Positions 1-7,491 of a stretch of 64,000 bases of DNA are shown here, piece after piece. The position numbers and the translations under genes were made by a program. Origin of the DNA: JBBQSN01 sp963825505 (lineage in GTDB: Bacteria; Actinomycetota; Actinomycetes; Actinomycetales; CAWJMD01); assembly GCA_963825505.1 (NCBI GenBank), contig CAWGTL010000004.1:62001-126000 (forward strand), in the 5' to 3' direction. Position 1 is the stretch's first letter; every line of letters begins with the position of its first letter. Under the pieces are notes generated by a model that searched no databases, was not told the DNA's origin, and saw nothing but the letters and a program-made list of their open reading frames with translations.

Positions 1-666
1 ATCGGGCGCAGCCCGCTCCCGGTCGTGGGGATCGGTGCCGACGCGGAGCAGGCGTTCACGCCGGCCGTGCTCGACGTCCGCGGCACGCAGGTGGCGGTGA
101 TCGGCGCCGACCAGCACCCGGACCGCACCACGCAGGCGTGGACGGCTGACGACGACTCCCCCGGCGTCGCCTCCGCGCTCGAGCCGGAGCGGCTGCTGGC
201 CGCGGTCGCCGCGGCCCGGCAGACCGCCGACGTCGTGGTGGTCTACCTGCACTGGGGCACCGACTACGAGGCCTGCCCGAACGACCGCCAGCGCACGCTG
301 ACCCGACAGCTCGCGCTCGCCGGCGCCGACGTCGTGGTCGGCGCGCACGCGCACGAGCTGCAGGGCGCCGGCTGGTTCCCGGTCGACCGCGCGGCCGAGG
401 GGGTCGAGGGGCCGGGCAGCGTGTACGTCTCCTACGGGCTGGGCAACTTCGTCTGGTGGCGGTCGAACAGCGAGGTGTCGATCACCACCGGCGTGCTCAC
501 CCTCACCCTGGAGGGACGTACCACGGTCGACGCCCGCTGGACCCCGATGCGGATCGCCGACACCGGCCTGCCGGTGGTGCAGACCGGTGACGACGCGCTC
601 GCAGGTCTGGCCTACTGGGACCAGGTGCGGGAGTGCTCGGACCTGTCCGCGAGCGCCGTCCCGTGA
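1..666 (+). CDS. CapA-family metallophosphatase, C-terminal part (cut by window edge)
   Basis: The frame is open from base 1 to the TGA at 664-666, so the true start lies upstream; the GTG at 25 is merely internal. The product resembles the C-terminal half of the CapA / poly-gamma-glutamate synthesis family (PGA_cap, calcineurin-like metallophosphatase fold). Family hallmarks visible are VYLHWGTDYE followed by ADVVVGAHAHELQG, which supply metal-binding histidines, then YGLGNFVW. Family members are usually exported, membrane-anchored proteins linked to capsule or cell-envelope polymers; their exact reaction is poorly defined. The N-terminal export signal cannot be seen here. The tRNA operon follows 96 bases downstream. 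Confidence 0.85.
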   Translation: MGRSPLPVVGIGADAEQAFTPAVLDVRGTQVAVIGADQHPDRTTQAWTADDDSPGVASALEPERLLAAVAAARQTADVVVVYLHWGTDYEACPNDRQRTLTRQLALAGADVVVGAHAHELQGAGWFPVDRAAEGVEGPGSVYVSYGLGNFVWWRSNSEVSITTGVLTLTLEGRTTVDARWTPMRIADTGLPVVQTGDDALAGLAYWDQVRECSDLSASAVP

Positions 667-692
667 CGCTCCGGTGGCGCCGGGGGTACCGG

Positions 693-723
693 TTGGACTC
701 CCCGTGACCGACTCGGTTATCGT
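693..723 (+). promoter_or_regulatory. Putative promoter of the tRNA operon
   Basis: A TTGGAC hexamer (693-698) and TATCGT (718-723; TTATCG one base earlier also fits) lie in the gap between the CapA stop and the first tRNA. Spacing is 18-19 bases, slightly long for a housekeeping sigma-70 promoter. The predicted start near 730 would give a leader of about 30 bases before tRNA-Gly. Sequence match only. Confidence 0.45.
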
Positions 724-762
724 TCACGTCGCACACCGAGACCCCGGGGTCACGGCATGCGC

Positions 763-834
763 GCGGACGTGGCTCAGTGGTAGAGCATCACCTTGCCAAG
801 GTGAGGGTCGCGGGTTCGAATCCCGTCGTCCGCT
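763..834 (+). tRNA. tRNA-Gly (GCC)
   Basis: Complete cloverleaf of 72 bases. The acceptor GCGGACG (763-769) pairs with CGTCCGC (827-833) and the discriminator is T834. The anticodon stem TCACC/GGTGA encloses loop TTGCCAA with anticodon GCC at 795-797. The T arm holds GGTTCGAATC. No CCA is encoded. It is first in a Gly-Cys-Val tRNA operon. Confidence 0.97.
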
Positions 835-882
835 CGGAGGCACTGCACCTGGAGCACCTCCAGGCCTGGCAGTCGGTCTCAC

Positions 883-953
883 GGTGGTGTGGCCGAGAGG
901 CGAGGCAACGGCCTGCAAAGCCGTCTACACGGGTTCAAATCCCGTCACCACCT
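883..953 (+). tRNA. tRNA-Cys (GCA)
   Basis: 71-base cloverleaf. The acceptor GGTGGTG (883-889) pairs with CACCACC (946-952). The anticodon stem ACGGC/GCCGT encloses loop CTGCAAA, with anticodon GCA at 915-917. The T loop is GTTCAAATC. The 3' CCA is not encoded. It lies 48 bases after tRNA-Gly, same strand. Confidence 0.97.
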
Positions 954-985
954 CGGACGCACCACCTGCACCACGGTGCAACCAC

Positions 986-1057
986 GGGCGATTGGCGCAG
1001 CGGTAGCGCGCTTCCTTGACACGGAAGAGGTCACTGGTTCGAACCCAGTATCGCCCA
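986..1057 (+). tRNA. tRNA-Val (GAC)
   Basis: 72-base cloverleaf. The acceptor GGGCGAT (986-992) pairs with ATCGCCC (1050-1056). The anticodon stem CTTCC/GGAAG encloses loop TTGACAC with anticodon GAC at 1018-1020. Unlike its two neighbours, the CCA end is encoded (1058-1060). It is last in the operon, directly before the terminator hairpin. Confidence 0.97.
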
Positions 1058-1068
1058 CCAGCCGAAGA

Positions 1069-1102
1069 GGCCCCTGACCTGCGGAGACGCAGCTCAGGGG
1101 CC
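1069..1102 (+). terminator. Intrinsic terminator of the tRNA operon
   Basis: The arms 1069-1083 and 1088-1102 form a 15-bp stem with one C-C mismatch (1078/1093) and a GAGA tetraloop (1084-1087). It starts 12 bases after the tRNA-Val 3' end and is followed by a short T/C-rich stretch. Because the next gene converges from the minus strand, the hairpin may act in both directions. Confidence 0.85.
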
Positions 1103-1141
1103 CTTCTGCTCGATGATCCGCAGGGCTCCCGGAGCCGGTGC

Positions 1142-1918
1142 TCACCGGCTCTGGCCGGGGTGCTTGGGCCGGCGGCGGCGCGTGGTCCGGCGGTGCAGGT
1201 CGGCGTGCTCCTTGAGACGGCCGAGGACCATCGACCAGGCGGCGGTGAGGAACTGCGCCTGCCGGGCGTCCTGGGCCTCCTGGTGGACCTCCACCCGGCA
1301 CCCGTCCTGGACCGGGAGGAAGCGCAGGTAGCCGACCAGCTGCCGTCCGGGCACGGGGGTCTGGTCGTCGTCGAAGTCCCAGCGCATCGCGATGAGGTCC
1401 GGCGGCGCGAGCACCTCGTAGCGACCGCGCACGCGGGTACCCCACTCCAGCTCGGTGCTGAACCGCCCCTCCTCGATGGCGACCGGGACACCCAGCCACG
1501 CCGAGTAGCGGTCGCCGTCGGCGAACGACTCGTAGGCCGCGGCCTGGTCGAGAACGGTGTCGACGTGGACGGACACCCACTGCTCCAGGGCGGCACTGGC
1601 CAGCGCCCGCTCGGGGATGTCGTCGGCGACCGTCCACTTGCTGTCCGCACTGGCCAGCAGCGGCAGCGCCGACTCCATCGCCGTCCGGTCGAGCCGGTAG
1701 TGGCGGAAGGTGCCCTCGGCCCGCACGGTCACCAGTCCCGCCCGGCGCAGTGCCGCGAGGTGGGTCGACACGGTGCCGGCCGTGAGGTGGCATGCCGCCG
1801 CGATCTCACCGGCCGGCCGCTCGCCGTCCCACAGCATCCAGAGGATCTCGCGGCGGACCGGGGAGGCCAGGGCGTCGATGGTGGCCTGGAGGTCACCCGC
1901 CGCACCCGGACTCGTCAC
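1142..1918 (-). CDS. ArsR-type HTH regulator fused to an SRPBCC (AHSA1-like) domain
   Basis: 258 aa. Residues about 10-90 form an ArsR/SmtB winged helix (SPVRREILWMLWDGERPAGEI, then a recognition region around TAGTVSTHLAALRRAGLV). No cysteine metal-binding motif is seen in it. The C-terminal half (about 105-235) matches the START-like SRPBCC/AHSA1 ligand-pocket fold, with an ELEWGTRVRGRYEVLAPP-like strand pattern. Such fusions are presumed to sense a hydrophobic ligand; none is known here. It is transcribed away from the YCII gene, and the 88-base gap between them holds a dyad that could be its operator. It converges on the tRNA terminator. Confidence 0.85.
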   Translation of the reverse strand: MTSPGAAGDLQATIDALASPVRREILWMLWDGERPAGEIAAACHLTAGTVSTHLAALRRAGLVTVRAEGTFRHYRLDRTAMESALPLLASADSKWTVADDIPERALASAALEQWVSVHVDTVLDQAAAYESFADGDRYSAWLGVPVAIEEGRFSTELEWGTRVRGRYEVLAPPDLIAMRWDFDDDQTPVPGRQLVGYLRFLPVQDGCRVEVHQEAQDARQAQFLTAAWSMVLGRLKEHADLHRRTTRRRRPKHPGQSR

Positions 1919-1955
1919 CGATCCATCCTTGCAGCGCGACGCGAGCCGGGAGTAA

Positions 1956-1971
1956 TTTGATCCTGGTCAAA
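1956..1971. promoter_or_regulatory. Dyad, candidate operator of the ArsR-SRPBCC regulator
   Basis: TTTGA-N6-TCAAA is an exact inverted repeat (TTTGATCCTGGTCAAA) and sits in an A/T-rich island unusual for this genome. It lies 37 bases before the ArsR-SRPBCC start and 35 bases before the YCII start, a position expected for a shared autoregulatory site. Binding is inferred from position and symmetry. Confidence 0.45.
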
Positions 1972-2006
1972 ATAGATGCTCGGGACGACACCACCGGAGG
2001 TCCTCG

Positions 2007-2339
2007 ATGACGAAGTACCTGCTGCTCTACCGTTCCCCCGTCTCGGCCGCCGACCAGATGTCCGGCGCCACCCCGGAGCAGGCGCAGGCGGGCATGGACG
2101 CCTGGACGGTGTGGGGCGGCAAGGCCGGGGCGGCCATCACGGACATGGGCTCGCCCACCCAGACCGTGGCGACCGTGGGTGACGGCCCGACGGCCTCCGG
2201 CTTCATCGGCGGCTACTCGCTGATGGAGGCCGGGTCCACCGAGGCACTCACCGCGATGCTCGACGGCCACCCGCACCTGATGGTGCCCGGCAACGCGATC
2301 GAGGTGTGCGAGCTGCTCGAGATGCCCGGCCCGTCCTGA
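2007..2339 (+). CDS. YCII-domain (YciI/DGPF-like) protein
   Basis: 110 aa, a typical length for the YCII family (ferredoxin-like alpha+beta barrel, often a small dimer). It begins MTKYLLLYR and has the GFIGGYSLMEAGSTEALTAM segment followed by HPHLMVPGNAIEVCEL, matching the family core. GGAGG at 1996-2000 supports the ATG at 2007. Family members are often beside sigma factors or AHSA1/SRPBCC genes, as here with the divergent ArsR-SRPBCC gene; the biochemical role is generally unknown. The pair is probably controlled by the shared dyad at 1956-1971. Confidence 0.85.
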   Translation: MTKYLLLYRSPVSAADQMSGATPEQAQAGMDAWTVWGGKAGAAITDMGSPTQTVATVGDGPTASGFIGGYSLMEAGSTEALTAMLDGHPHLMVPGNAIEVCELLEMPGPS

Positions 2340-2657
2340 GAGGACCTGCGAGCGACGGGCGACCCTGCTGCCGCGTCCCACCAGGGTGAGGTCCTCGTCC
2401 CGCGGGTTCCTCGACGGTGCGGCCGCACCGACCACCGGCCGACCACGACGGCCTCGACCAGGACGCCGTCCTCGACGACGGCACGCGCCTGCATCACGGC
2501 GCCCGGCCCGAGCACCGAGCGCACCACGGGCGGAGAGCGGTCCAGGTCCCACGGGCGGCCGCCTGCACCACCGCGAGGTCCCCACCCCGCAGACCCAGCG
2601 GCCAACCTAGGCTGGCCGGGGCCCTGCCGCCCGCCGTCGACCTCCGGAGGAATCGTC
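2340..2657. other. Intergenic stretch with no supported gene
   Basis: 318 bases between the YCII gene and the beta-glucosidase. Several frames stay open on both strands only because stop codons are rare at this G+C. One minus-strand frame (about 2390-2590) has a protein-like stretch but no start signal, and it runs through the YCII gene antisense, so I do not call it. The only signal I can defend is the GGAGG (2646-2650) belonging to the next gene. Confidence 0.5.
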
Positions 2658-4907
2658 GTGCCCGACACCCTCGCGTACCTCGACCCGCACACCCCCGTCC
2701 GGGACCGCGTCGCCGACCTGCTCGGCCGGATGACGTTGCGCGAGAAGGTCGGACAGATGCTGCAGCTCGACGCCCGGGGCGACCTCGAGGACGTCGTGGT
2801 CGACAAGACGGTCGGGTCGGTGCTGCACGCCTCGCCCGAGCGGCTGCGGCAGGCGCACGACCTCACCGACCGCACCCGGCTGCGGATCCCGCTGCTCGTC
2901 GGCGAGGACTGCATCCACGGCCACTCCTTCTTCGAGGGCGCCACCATCTACCCGACCCAGCTGGCGATGGCAGCGAGCTGGGACCCGGACCTGCTCGAAC
3001 GCGTCGCCCGCGCCACCGCGGTCGAGGTCTCGTCCACCGGCGTGCACTGGACCTTCTCCCCCGTGCTCTGCATCGCCCGCGACCTGCGGTGGGGCCGCGT
3101 GGGCGAGACCTTCGGCGAGGACCCGCACCTCATCGGCGAGCTCGCCGCGGCGATGGTCCGCGGCTACCAGGGCGAGGGGCTCACCGACCCGACCGCGATC
3201 CTGGCCTGCGCCAAGCACTTCGCCGGGTACTCCGAGACCCAGGGCGGGCGGGACGCCAGCGAGGCCGACATCTCCCGGCGCAAGCTGCGCGCCTGGTTCC
3301 TGCCCCCGTTCGAGCGGGTCGCCCGCGCCGGCTGCCGCACCTTCATGCTCGGCTACCAGACGATGGACGGGGTCCCCATCACCGTCAACGGCTGGCTGCT
3401 CGACGACGTCCTGCGCGGCGAGTGGGGCTACGGCGGGATGCTGGTCACCGACTGGGACAACGTCGGCCGGATGGTCTGGGAGCAGAAGGTCCAGCCGGAC
3501 CACGCGCACGCCGCCGCGGCCGCGGTCCTGGCCGGCAACGACCTGGTGATGACGACGCCGCAGTTCTTCGCCGGCGCGCTCGACGCCGTCGACCAGGGCC
3601 TGCTGACCGAGGCCGACCTCGACCCCGCGGTCGGGCGCATCCTCACGGTGAAGATGGAGCTCGGGCTGTTCGAGGACGTCCGCCGGCCCGACGTCGAGCG
3701 CCAGCGGCTGGTGATCGGCTCGGCCGAGCACGCGGAGCTCAACCTCGAGGTCGCCCGTCGCTCGGTGGTGCTGCTGCGCAACGACGGGACCCTCCCGCTG
3801 CCGGCGGACGGACCCGCGCGGCGCGTGGCGGTCGTGGGACCACTGGCCGACGACGCCCAGACCCAGCTGGGCGACTGGGCCGGCAGCTCGGGCCAGGCCG
3901 ACTGGCTTCCCGACGGCCAGCCGCGCGACCTGATCACCACCGTCCTGGGCGGGCTGCGCGACCTGGTGCCGGAGGGGTGGACGGTGTCGGACGCACGGGG
4001 CGCCGAGATCCTCACCCTCGCAGCCGATCCCGAAGGCGAGCTGTTCCCGGACGGGCAGCCCCGTCCGCAGGTGGTGGTACCGGCACCGACCGACGACGAC
4101 CTGCTGGCCGAGGCCGTCGCGACGGCACGCGAGGCCGACGTGGTCGTCGCGGTGGTCGGCGACCGGATCGAGCTGGTCGGCGAGGGCCGCTCGACCGCGA
4201 CGCTGGAGCTGGTCGGCGGACAGGTCGCGCTGCTCGACGCCCTGGCCACGACGGGCACGCCGCTCGTGGTGGTGCTGATGGCGTCCAAGCCCCTGGCCCT
4301 GCCCGCGAGCGCCCTCGAGGCCGCGGCCCTGCTGTGGGTGGCGAGCCCCGGGATGCAGGGCGGACGTGCGGTCGCGGAGGTGCTGCTCGGCCAGGTCGAG
4401 CCCAGCGGCCGGCTGCCGATCTCGTTCGCCCGGCACGCCGGGCAGCAGCCGACCTACTACAACCAGGTGCGCGGCCAGCACGGCACGAGGTACGCCGACC
4501 TCACCCAGCGGCCGGCCTTCGCCTTCGGCGAGGGACTGTCGTACAGCACGGTGGAGTACGCCGACCTGACCCTCGTCGAGACCGCGCTGGGCGCCGACGG
4601 CACCGTGCGCGCGACCGTGACGCTGACGAACACCGGCAGCCGCCCGGTGCTCGAGACCGTGCAGGCCTACGTCAGCGACACCGTCACCTCGGCCAGCTGG
4701 GCCGACCAGGAGCTCAAGGCCCTCCGCCAGGTGGCGATCGACCCGGGGGCGTCGGACTCGGTGGCGCTGGAGGTGCCGGTCAGCGCCTGCAGCGTGGTCG
4801 ACGCCGACGGGTGCCGCGTGGTCGAGCCGGGTGCCTTCGAGCTGCGGGTGGGTCGGTCGTCGCGGCCCGAGGACCAGCTGGTGGCGACCTTCACCGTCGT
4901 CGGCTGA
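2658..4907 (+). CDS. Glycoside hydrolase family 3 beta-glucosidase
   Basis: 749 aa, starting at GTG 2658 with GGAGG at 2646-2650. The N-terminal GH3 (alpha/beta)8 domain spans about residues 15-330, with KHFAGYSETQGGRD and the nucleophile motif MLVTDWDN (Asp265). The GH3 C-terminal sandwich domain covers about 375-620, and a fibronectin-III-like domain covers about 655-745, preceded by the family motif FGEGLSYS. No signal peptide is present, so hydrolysis of imported beta-linked oligosaccharides or glycosides in the cytoplasm is likely. Family members remove terminal beta-glucose (sometimes xylose or GlcNAc); substrate cannot be fixed from sequence. It stands alone, convergent with rsgA four bases after its stop. 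Confidence 0.93.
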   Translation: MPDTLAYLDPHTPVRDRVADLLGRMTLREKVGQMLQLDARGDLEDVVVDKTVGSVLHASPERLRQAHDLTDRTRLRIPLLVGEDCIHGHSFFEGATIYPTQLAMAASWDPDLLERVARATAVEVSSTGVHWTFSPVLCIARDLRWGRVGETFGEDPHLIGELAAAMVRGYQGEGLTDPTAILACAKHFAGYSETQGGRDASEADISRRKLRAWFLPPFERVARAGCRTFMLGYQTMDGVPITVNGWLLDDVLRGEWGYGGMLVTDWDNVGRMVWEQKVQPDHAHAAAAAVLAGNDLVMTTPQFFAGALDAVDQGLLTEADLDPAVGRILTVKMELGLFEDVRRPDVERQRLVIGSAEHAELNLEVARRSVVLLRNDGTLPLPADGPARRVAVVGPLADDAQTQLGDWAGSSGQADWLPDGQPRDLITTVLGGLRDLVPEGWTVSDARGAEILTLAADPEGELFPDGQPRPQVVVPAPTDDDLLAEAVATAREADVVVAVVGDRIELVGEGRSTATLELVGGQVALLDALATTGTPLVVVLMASKPLALPASALEAAALLWVASPGMQGGRAVAEVLLGQVEPSGRLPISFARHAGQQPTYYNQVRGQHGTRYADLTQRPAFAFGEGLSYSTVEYADLTLVETALGADGTVRATVTLTNTGSRPVLETVQAYVSDTVTSASWADQELKALRQVAIDPGASDSVALEVPVSACSVVDADGCRVVEPGAFELRVGRSSRPEDQLVATFTVVG

Positions 4908-4911
4908 CCGA

Positions 4912-6096
4912 TCAGGGGCGGCCCTTGCGTCCCTCGAGCTTCTGCCGCTCGCGCACGCCGGACCGGAGCTGCTTCCACCGTTGCGCCCGCTGGGCGGCCA
5001 CCCGCGCATCGACCCGCGCGGCCTGGAACTCCTGCTCGCGCAACAGCTTGCGGTAGCTCTGCATCCGGCGCTCGGACAGGGTGCCGTCCTCGACGGCCGC
5101 CAGCACCGCGCACCCGGGCTCGACCTCGTGGGTGCAGTCGCGGAACCGGCACCGGTCGGCGAGCGCCTCGACCTCGGGGAACACCTCGTCGAGGTCCTCG
5201 GCGCCGGACAGCCCGATCGAGCGCATCCCGGGGGTGTCGATCAGGGCGCCACCGCCGGGTACGAGGTGCAGCTCGCGGGTGACGGTGGTGTGCCGGCCCT
5301 TGTTCATCGTCCCGAGCTCCTGGGTGCGCATCACCTCACGCCCTGCCAGGGCGTTCAGCAGGGTCGACTTGCCGACGCCGGAGGCACCGAGGAACGCGAT
5401 CGTCTGCCCGCGGGAGAGCATGTCTCGCAACGTTTCGAGGCCGACGTCGTCGTGCGTCGAGGTCGCGAGCACGAGCACGCCCGGCGCGCTCTCGGCCATC
5501 TCGTCGACGACCGCCTGCGGGTCGGCGGCCAGGTCGGCCTTGGTGAGCACCACCACGGGCGTGGCGCCGGAGGCCCAGGCCAGGGCGAGCAGGCGCTCGA
5601 TCCGCCCGGTGTCGGGGTCTGGGTGCATCGCCTCGACCACGGCGACGACGTCGGCGTTGGCGGCCAGCACCTGCCCGTGCGAGCTCTTCCCCACCTGCAG
5701 CCGCACGACGGCGGTGCGGCGCGGGAGCACGTCCTGCACCGTGGGTGGCGTCCCGAGGACGGGGTCGGCGGGCTCGACGAGCACCCAGTCGCCCGCCGAG
5801 GGCGTGCTGGACGGGTCGTCGTCGACCTGGCGGGCCAGGCGCGCGCCCCACTCCACCAGGAGCGGGCCGGCACCGGTGAGCACCTCGCACGCGCCCCGGT
5901 CGGCACGCAGCACGCGTCCGGGCTCGAGCGGCGGGCGCGCGGTGGGCAGCGCGTGGAGGGTGGCGGTCACGTGGTCCTCCCAGGAGTCGTCCCAGGAGTC
6001 GTCCCAGCCGGCCCCGTGCAGCAGGGCGAGCCGGGGCGGGGCGCAGGCGGGGCGGTCGGGGTCAGCAGGGGTGACGGGGGTCGCGCGGTCGGTCAC
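4912..6096 (-). CDS. rsgA: RsgA, ribosome small-subunit-dependent GTPase
   Basis: 394 aa circularly permuted GTPase that acts in late 30S ribosome maturation. The order of motifs is diagnostic: an OB-like N-terminal region (about 40-120), G4 TKAD, G1 GASGVGKST, G3 DTPG, then a C-terminal zinc-finger region with CRFRDCTHEVEPGC. The N-terminal string LALLHGAGWDDSW is typical of the actinobacterial form. A 12-bp DNA repeat adds an extra DDSW unit. The upstream GAAGGA supports the GTG at 6096. A short upstream reading frame (6062-6160) overlaps this start and may couple translation. Confidence 0.93.
   Translation of the reverse strand: MTDRATPVTPADPDRPACAPPRLALLHGAGWDDSWDDSWEDHVTATLHALPTARPPLEPGRVLRADRGACEVLTGAGPLLVEWGARLARQVDDDPSSTPSAGDWVLVEPADPVLGTPPTVQDVLPRRTAVVRLQVGKSSHGQVLAANADVVAVVEAMHPDPDTGRIERLLALAWASGATPVVVLTKADLAADPQAVVDEMAESAPGVLVLATSTHDDVGLETLRDMLSRGQTIAFLGASGVGKSTLLNALAGREVMRTQELGTMNKGRHTTVTRELHLVPGGGALIDTPGMRSIGLSGAEDLDEVFPEVEALADRCRFRDCTHEVEPGCAVLAAVEDGTLSERRMQSYRKLLREQEFQAARVDARVAAQRAQRWKQLRSGVRERQKLEGRKGRP
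5981..6007. repeat. 12-bp tandem repeat inside rsgA
   Basis: The unit CAGGAGTCGTCC is present 2.25 times, encoding a repeated DDSW near the RsgA N-terminus. The unit length keeps the frame, so copy number could change without inactivating the gene. Confidence 0.7.
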
Positions 6097-6160
6097 GTCG
6101 GGGTCCTTCGGTGTCGGCAGGCAGGGGGGTGCGGGCGTGCGTCACCTGGTGCGCGCTCAT
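6062..6160 (-). CDS. Possible 32-aa leader peptide (uORF) upstream of rsgA
   Basis: The ATG at 6160 lies about eight bases after GAGGAGG, the best ribosome-binding site in this intergenic region. The frame runs 32 codons, ends Cys-stop (TGC TGA) at 6062-6064, and overlaps the first 35 bases of rsgA in a different frame. The product would be basic and rich in Pro, Arg and His. Ribosomes finishing it would stop just inside rsgA, an arrangement that allows translational coupling. Coding is not proven: composition is unremarkable and no homologue is known to me. Confidence 0.3.
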   Translation of the reverse strand: MSAHQVTHARTPLPADTEGPRRDRPRDPRHPC

Positions 6161-6182
6161 CGGAGCCACCTCCTCGCCCCTG

Positions 6183-6228
6183 CCTCCGTCGGAGGTCCCG
6201 GGACCGTCGGGGCCGGCGGTGCCGGCCC
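6183..6228. terminator. Cluster of three GC-rich hairpins after the YihY gene
   Basis: Three adjacent inverted repeats are CCTCC-N3-GGAGG (6183-6195), the perfect palindrome GGTCCCGGGACC (6194-6205), and GGGCCGGC-GGT-GCCGGCCC (6210-6228, 8-bp stem). They follow the stop of the minus-strand YihY gene by about 14 bases. No T-tract follows, as is common for actinobacterial terminators. They may end YihY transcription or separate it from rsgA. Confidence 0.4.
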
Positions 6229-6241
6229 GTGCACGACGAGG

Positions 6242-7402
6242 CTAGGTCGAGCCGTCCCGCCCGTCACGCGGATTTGCGGCCGGGTCGTCGTCGGGACCGT
6301 CGCCCGGCCGGTCCGAGCGGCCCGGCGTGAGGGCCGCGGCGGCACCCAGCCCGTACCGGCTGGTCCAGCGCGCGTGCAGGTCCTGCTCGGCCTCGGCGTC
6401 GCGCACCGGCGTGAGCGTGCCCGCGGGAGCGGTCGTGCGCAGAGCGGCTTCCCGGCGCGCCGCCGACCGCGCCCCGTTGGGCCACGTCTCGTCGACCACG
6501 GCGTTGAGCGCCGCGCCGATCAGCACCGCGATGGCGAGCAGGTAGAGCCACACCAGCACGACGATCGGCGTGGTGAGCGGTCCGTAGATCGACAGGCTCG
6601 CCGTCTGCGTGCCGGTGCCGGGCACGGCCACGCTGAGCGCCGCCCGCAGCAGCGCGCTGGCGAGGACCCAGATCACCAGCGCCACCAGGGCCCCCGGGAC
6701 GTCGCGCCGCCACGACGTCCGCAGCGGGACGCTGACGTGGTACAGCGTGGTGAGCAGGGCGACGCCGAGCAGCGTCACCAGCGGCCAGTAGGCGACGAGC
6801 AGCCAGTCCACCGGTGCCGGCAGCACCCGCCCGATCAGGGTCGGGCCCACCAGCACCAGCGGCAGCGTCACCGCCCCGAGCACCAGCACCAGCAGGTAGA
6901 TCGAGAACGACAGCAGCCGGGTGCGCACGATGCTGCGGTGGCCCCCCAGCCCGTACATGATCGAGATCGTGTCGAGGTAGACGTTCAGCGCCCGCGAGCC
7001 GGACCACAGCGACAGCACGAACCCGATCGAGATCAGGTCGTACCGCGGACGGTCGAGCGCGTCCTCCAGCGTGGGGACGATCACGGTGTTGACGACGTCG
7101 TCGGTGAGGAACGGCGAGAGGTACTCGCGCAGCCCGTTCTTCAGCTGCAGCGCGGTGTCGGTGCCGAGCCGGGAGCCGATCCACGCCGCCGAGCCGGCGA
7201 GCCCCAGCACCAGGGGCGGCATCGACAGCAGCGCGAAGAACCCCGCCTCGGCCGCCAGGCCCGTCACCCGGTACCGCAGGCAGACCGCGACGGTGCGGGT
7301 GACGAGCGCCACGACGACGCGCACGGGAGCGCGCCGGCCGAGCGCCCCGAGACCTCGCCGGGCGGCCCGCACGGACCTCGACGACGCACCGGTCACGGCC
7401 AC
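6242..7402 (-). CDS. YihY/BrkB-family inner-membrane protein
   Basis: 386 aa integral membrane protein of the YihY/virulence factor BrkB family (once mis-assigned as RNase BN). The family core is visible: TVAVCLRYRVTGLAAEAGFF with FALLSMPPLV near residues 35-65, then about six hydrophobic segments including SIYLLVLVLGAVTLPLVLV and IVVLVWLYLLAIAVLIGAAL before NAVVDETW. The last 75 residues form a charged cytoplasmic tail. The function of the family is unresolved; a transport or envelope role is usually proposed. Start GTG 7402 is the longest; GTG 7396 is an alternative. It is divergent from aidB across 89 bases. Confidence 0.88.
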   Translation of the reverse strand: MAVTGASSRSVRAARRGLGALGRRAPVRVVVALVTRTVAVCLRYRVTGLAAEAGFFALLSMPPLVLGLAGSAAWIGSRLGTDTALQLKNGLREYLSPFLTDDVVNTVIVPTLEDALDRPRYDLISIGFVLSLWSGSRALNVYLDTISIMYGLGGHRSIVRTRLLSFSIYLLVLVLGAVTLPLVLVGPTLIGRVLPAPVDWLLVAYWPLVTLLGVALLTTLYHVSVPLRTSWRRDVPGALVALVIWVLASALLRAALSVAVPGTGTQTASLSIYGPLTTPIVVLVWLYLLAIAVLIGAALNAVVDETWPNGARSAARREAALRTTAPAGTLTPVRDAEAEQDLHARWTSRYGLGAAAALTPGRSDRPGDGPDDDPAANPRDGRDGST

Positions 7403-7491
7403 CGCCTCACGGTAGCGACGGGTGCCTCGAGGCGCGTCCCGGCACGCGGGCGGGCGTCACCTGGCGTCCCGGAGGGCACTACCGTGGCCCG

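Noticed and set aside
667..1110. Integration (att) site or mobile element at the tRNA cluster
   Set aside because: I looked for a repeated tRNA 3' end, integrase or transposase nearby and saw none; the cluster ends in a normal terminator.
2213..2947. Minus-strand frame with protein-like stretch around 2400-2580
   Set aside because: No start signal, no stop before it runs antisense through the YCII gene, and no recognisable family. Possibly chance.
2417..5056. 879-codon plus-strand frame over the beta-glucosidase
   Set aside because: Arg/Pro-rich shadow of the GH3 gene in another frame; the GH3 frame has the nucleophile and ribosome-binding site.
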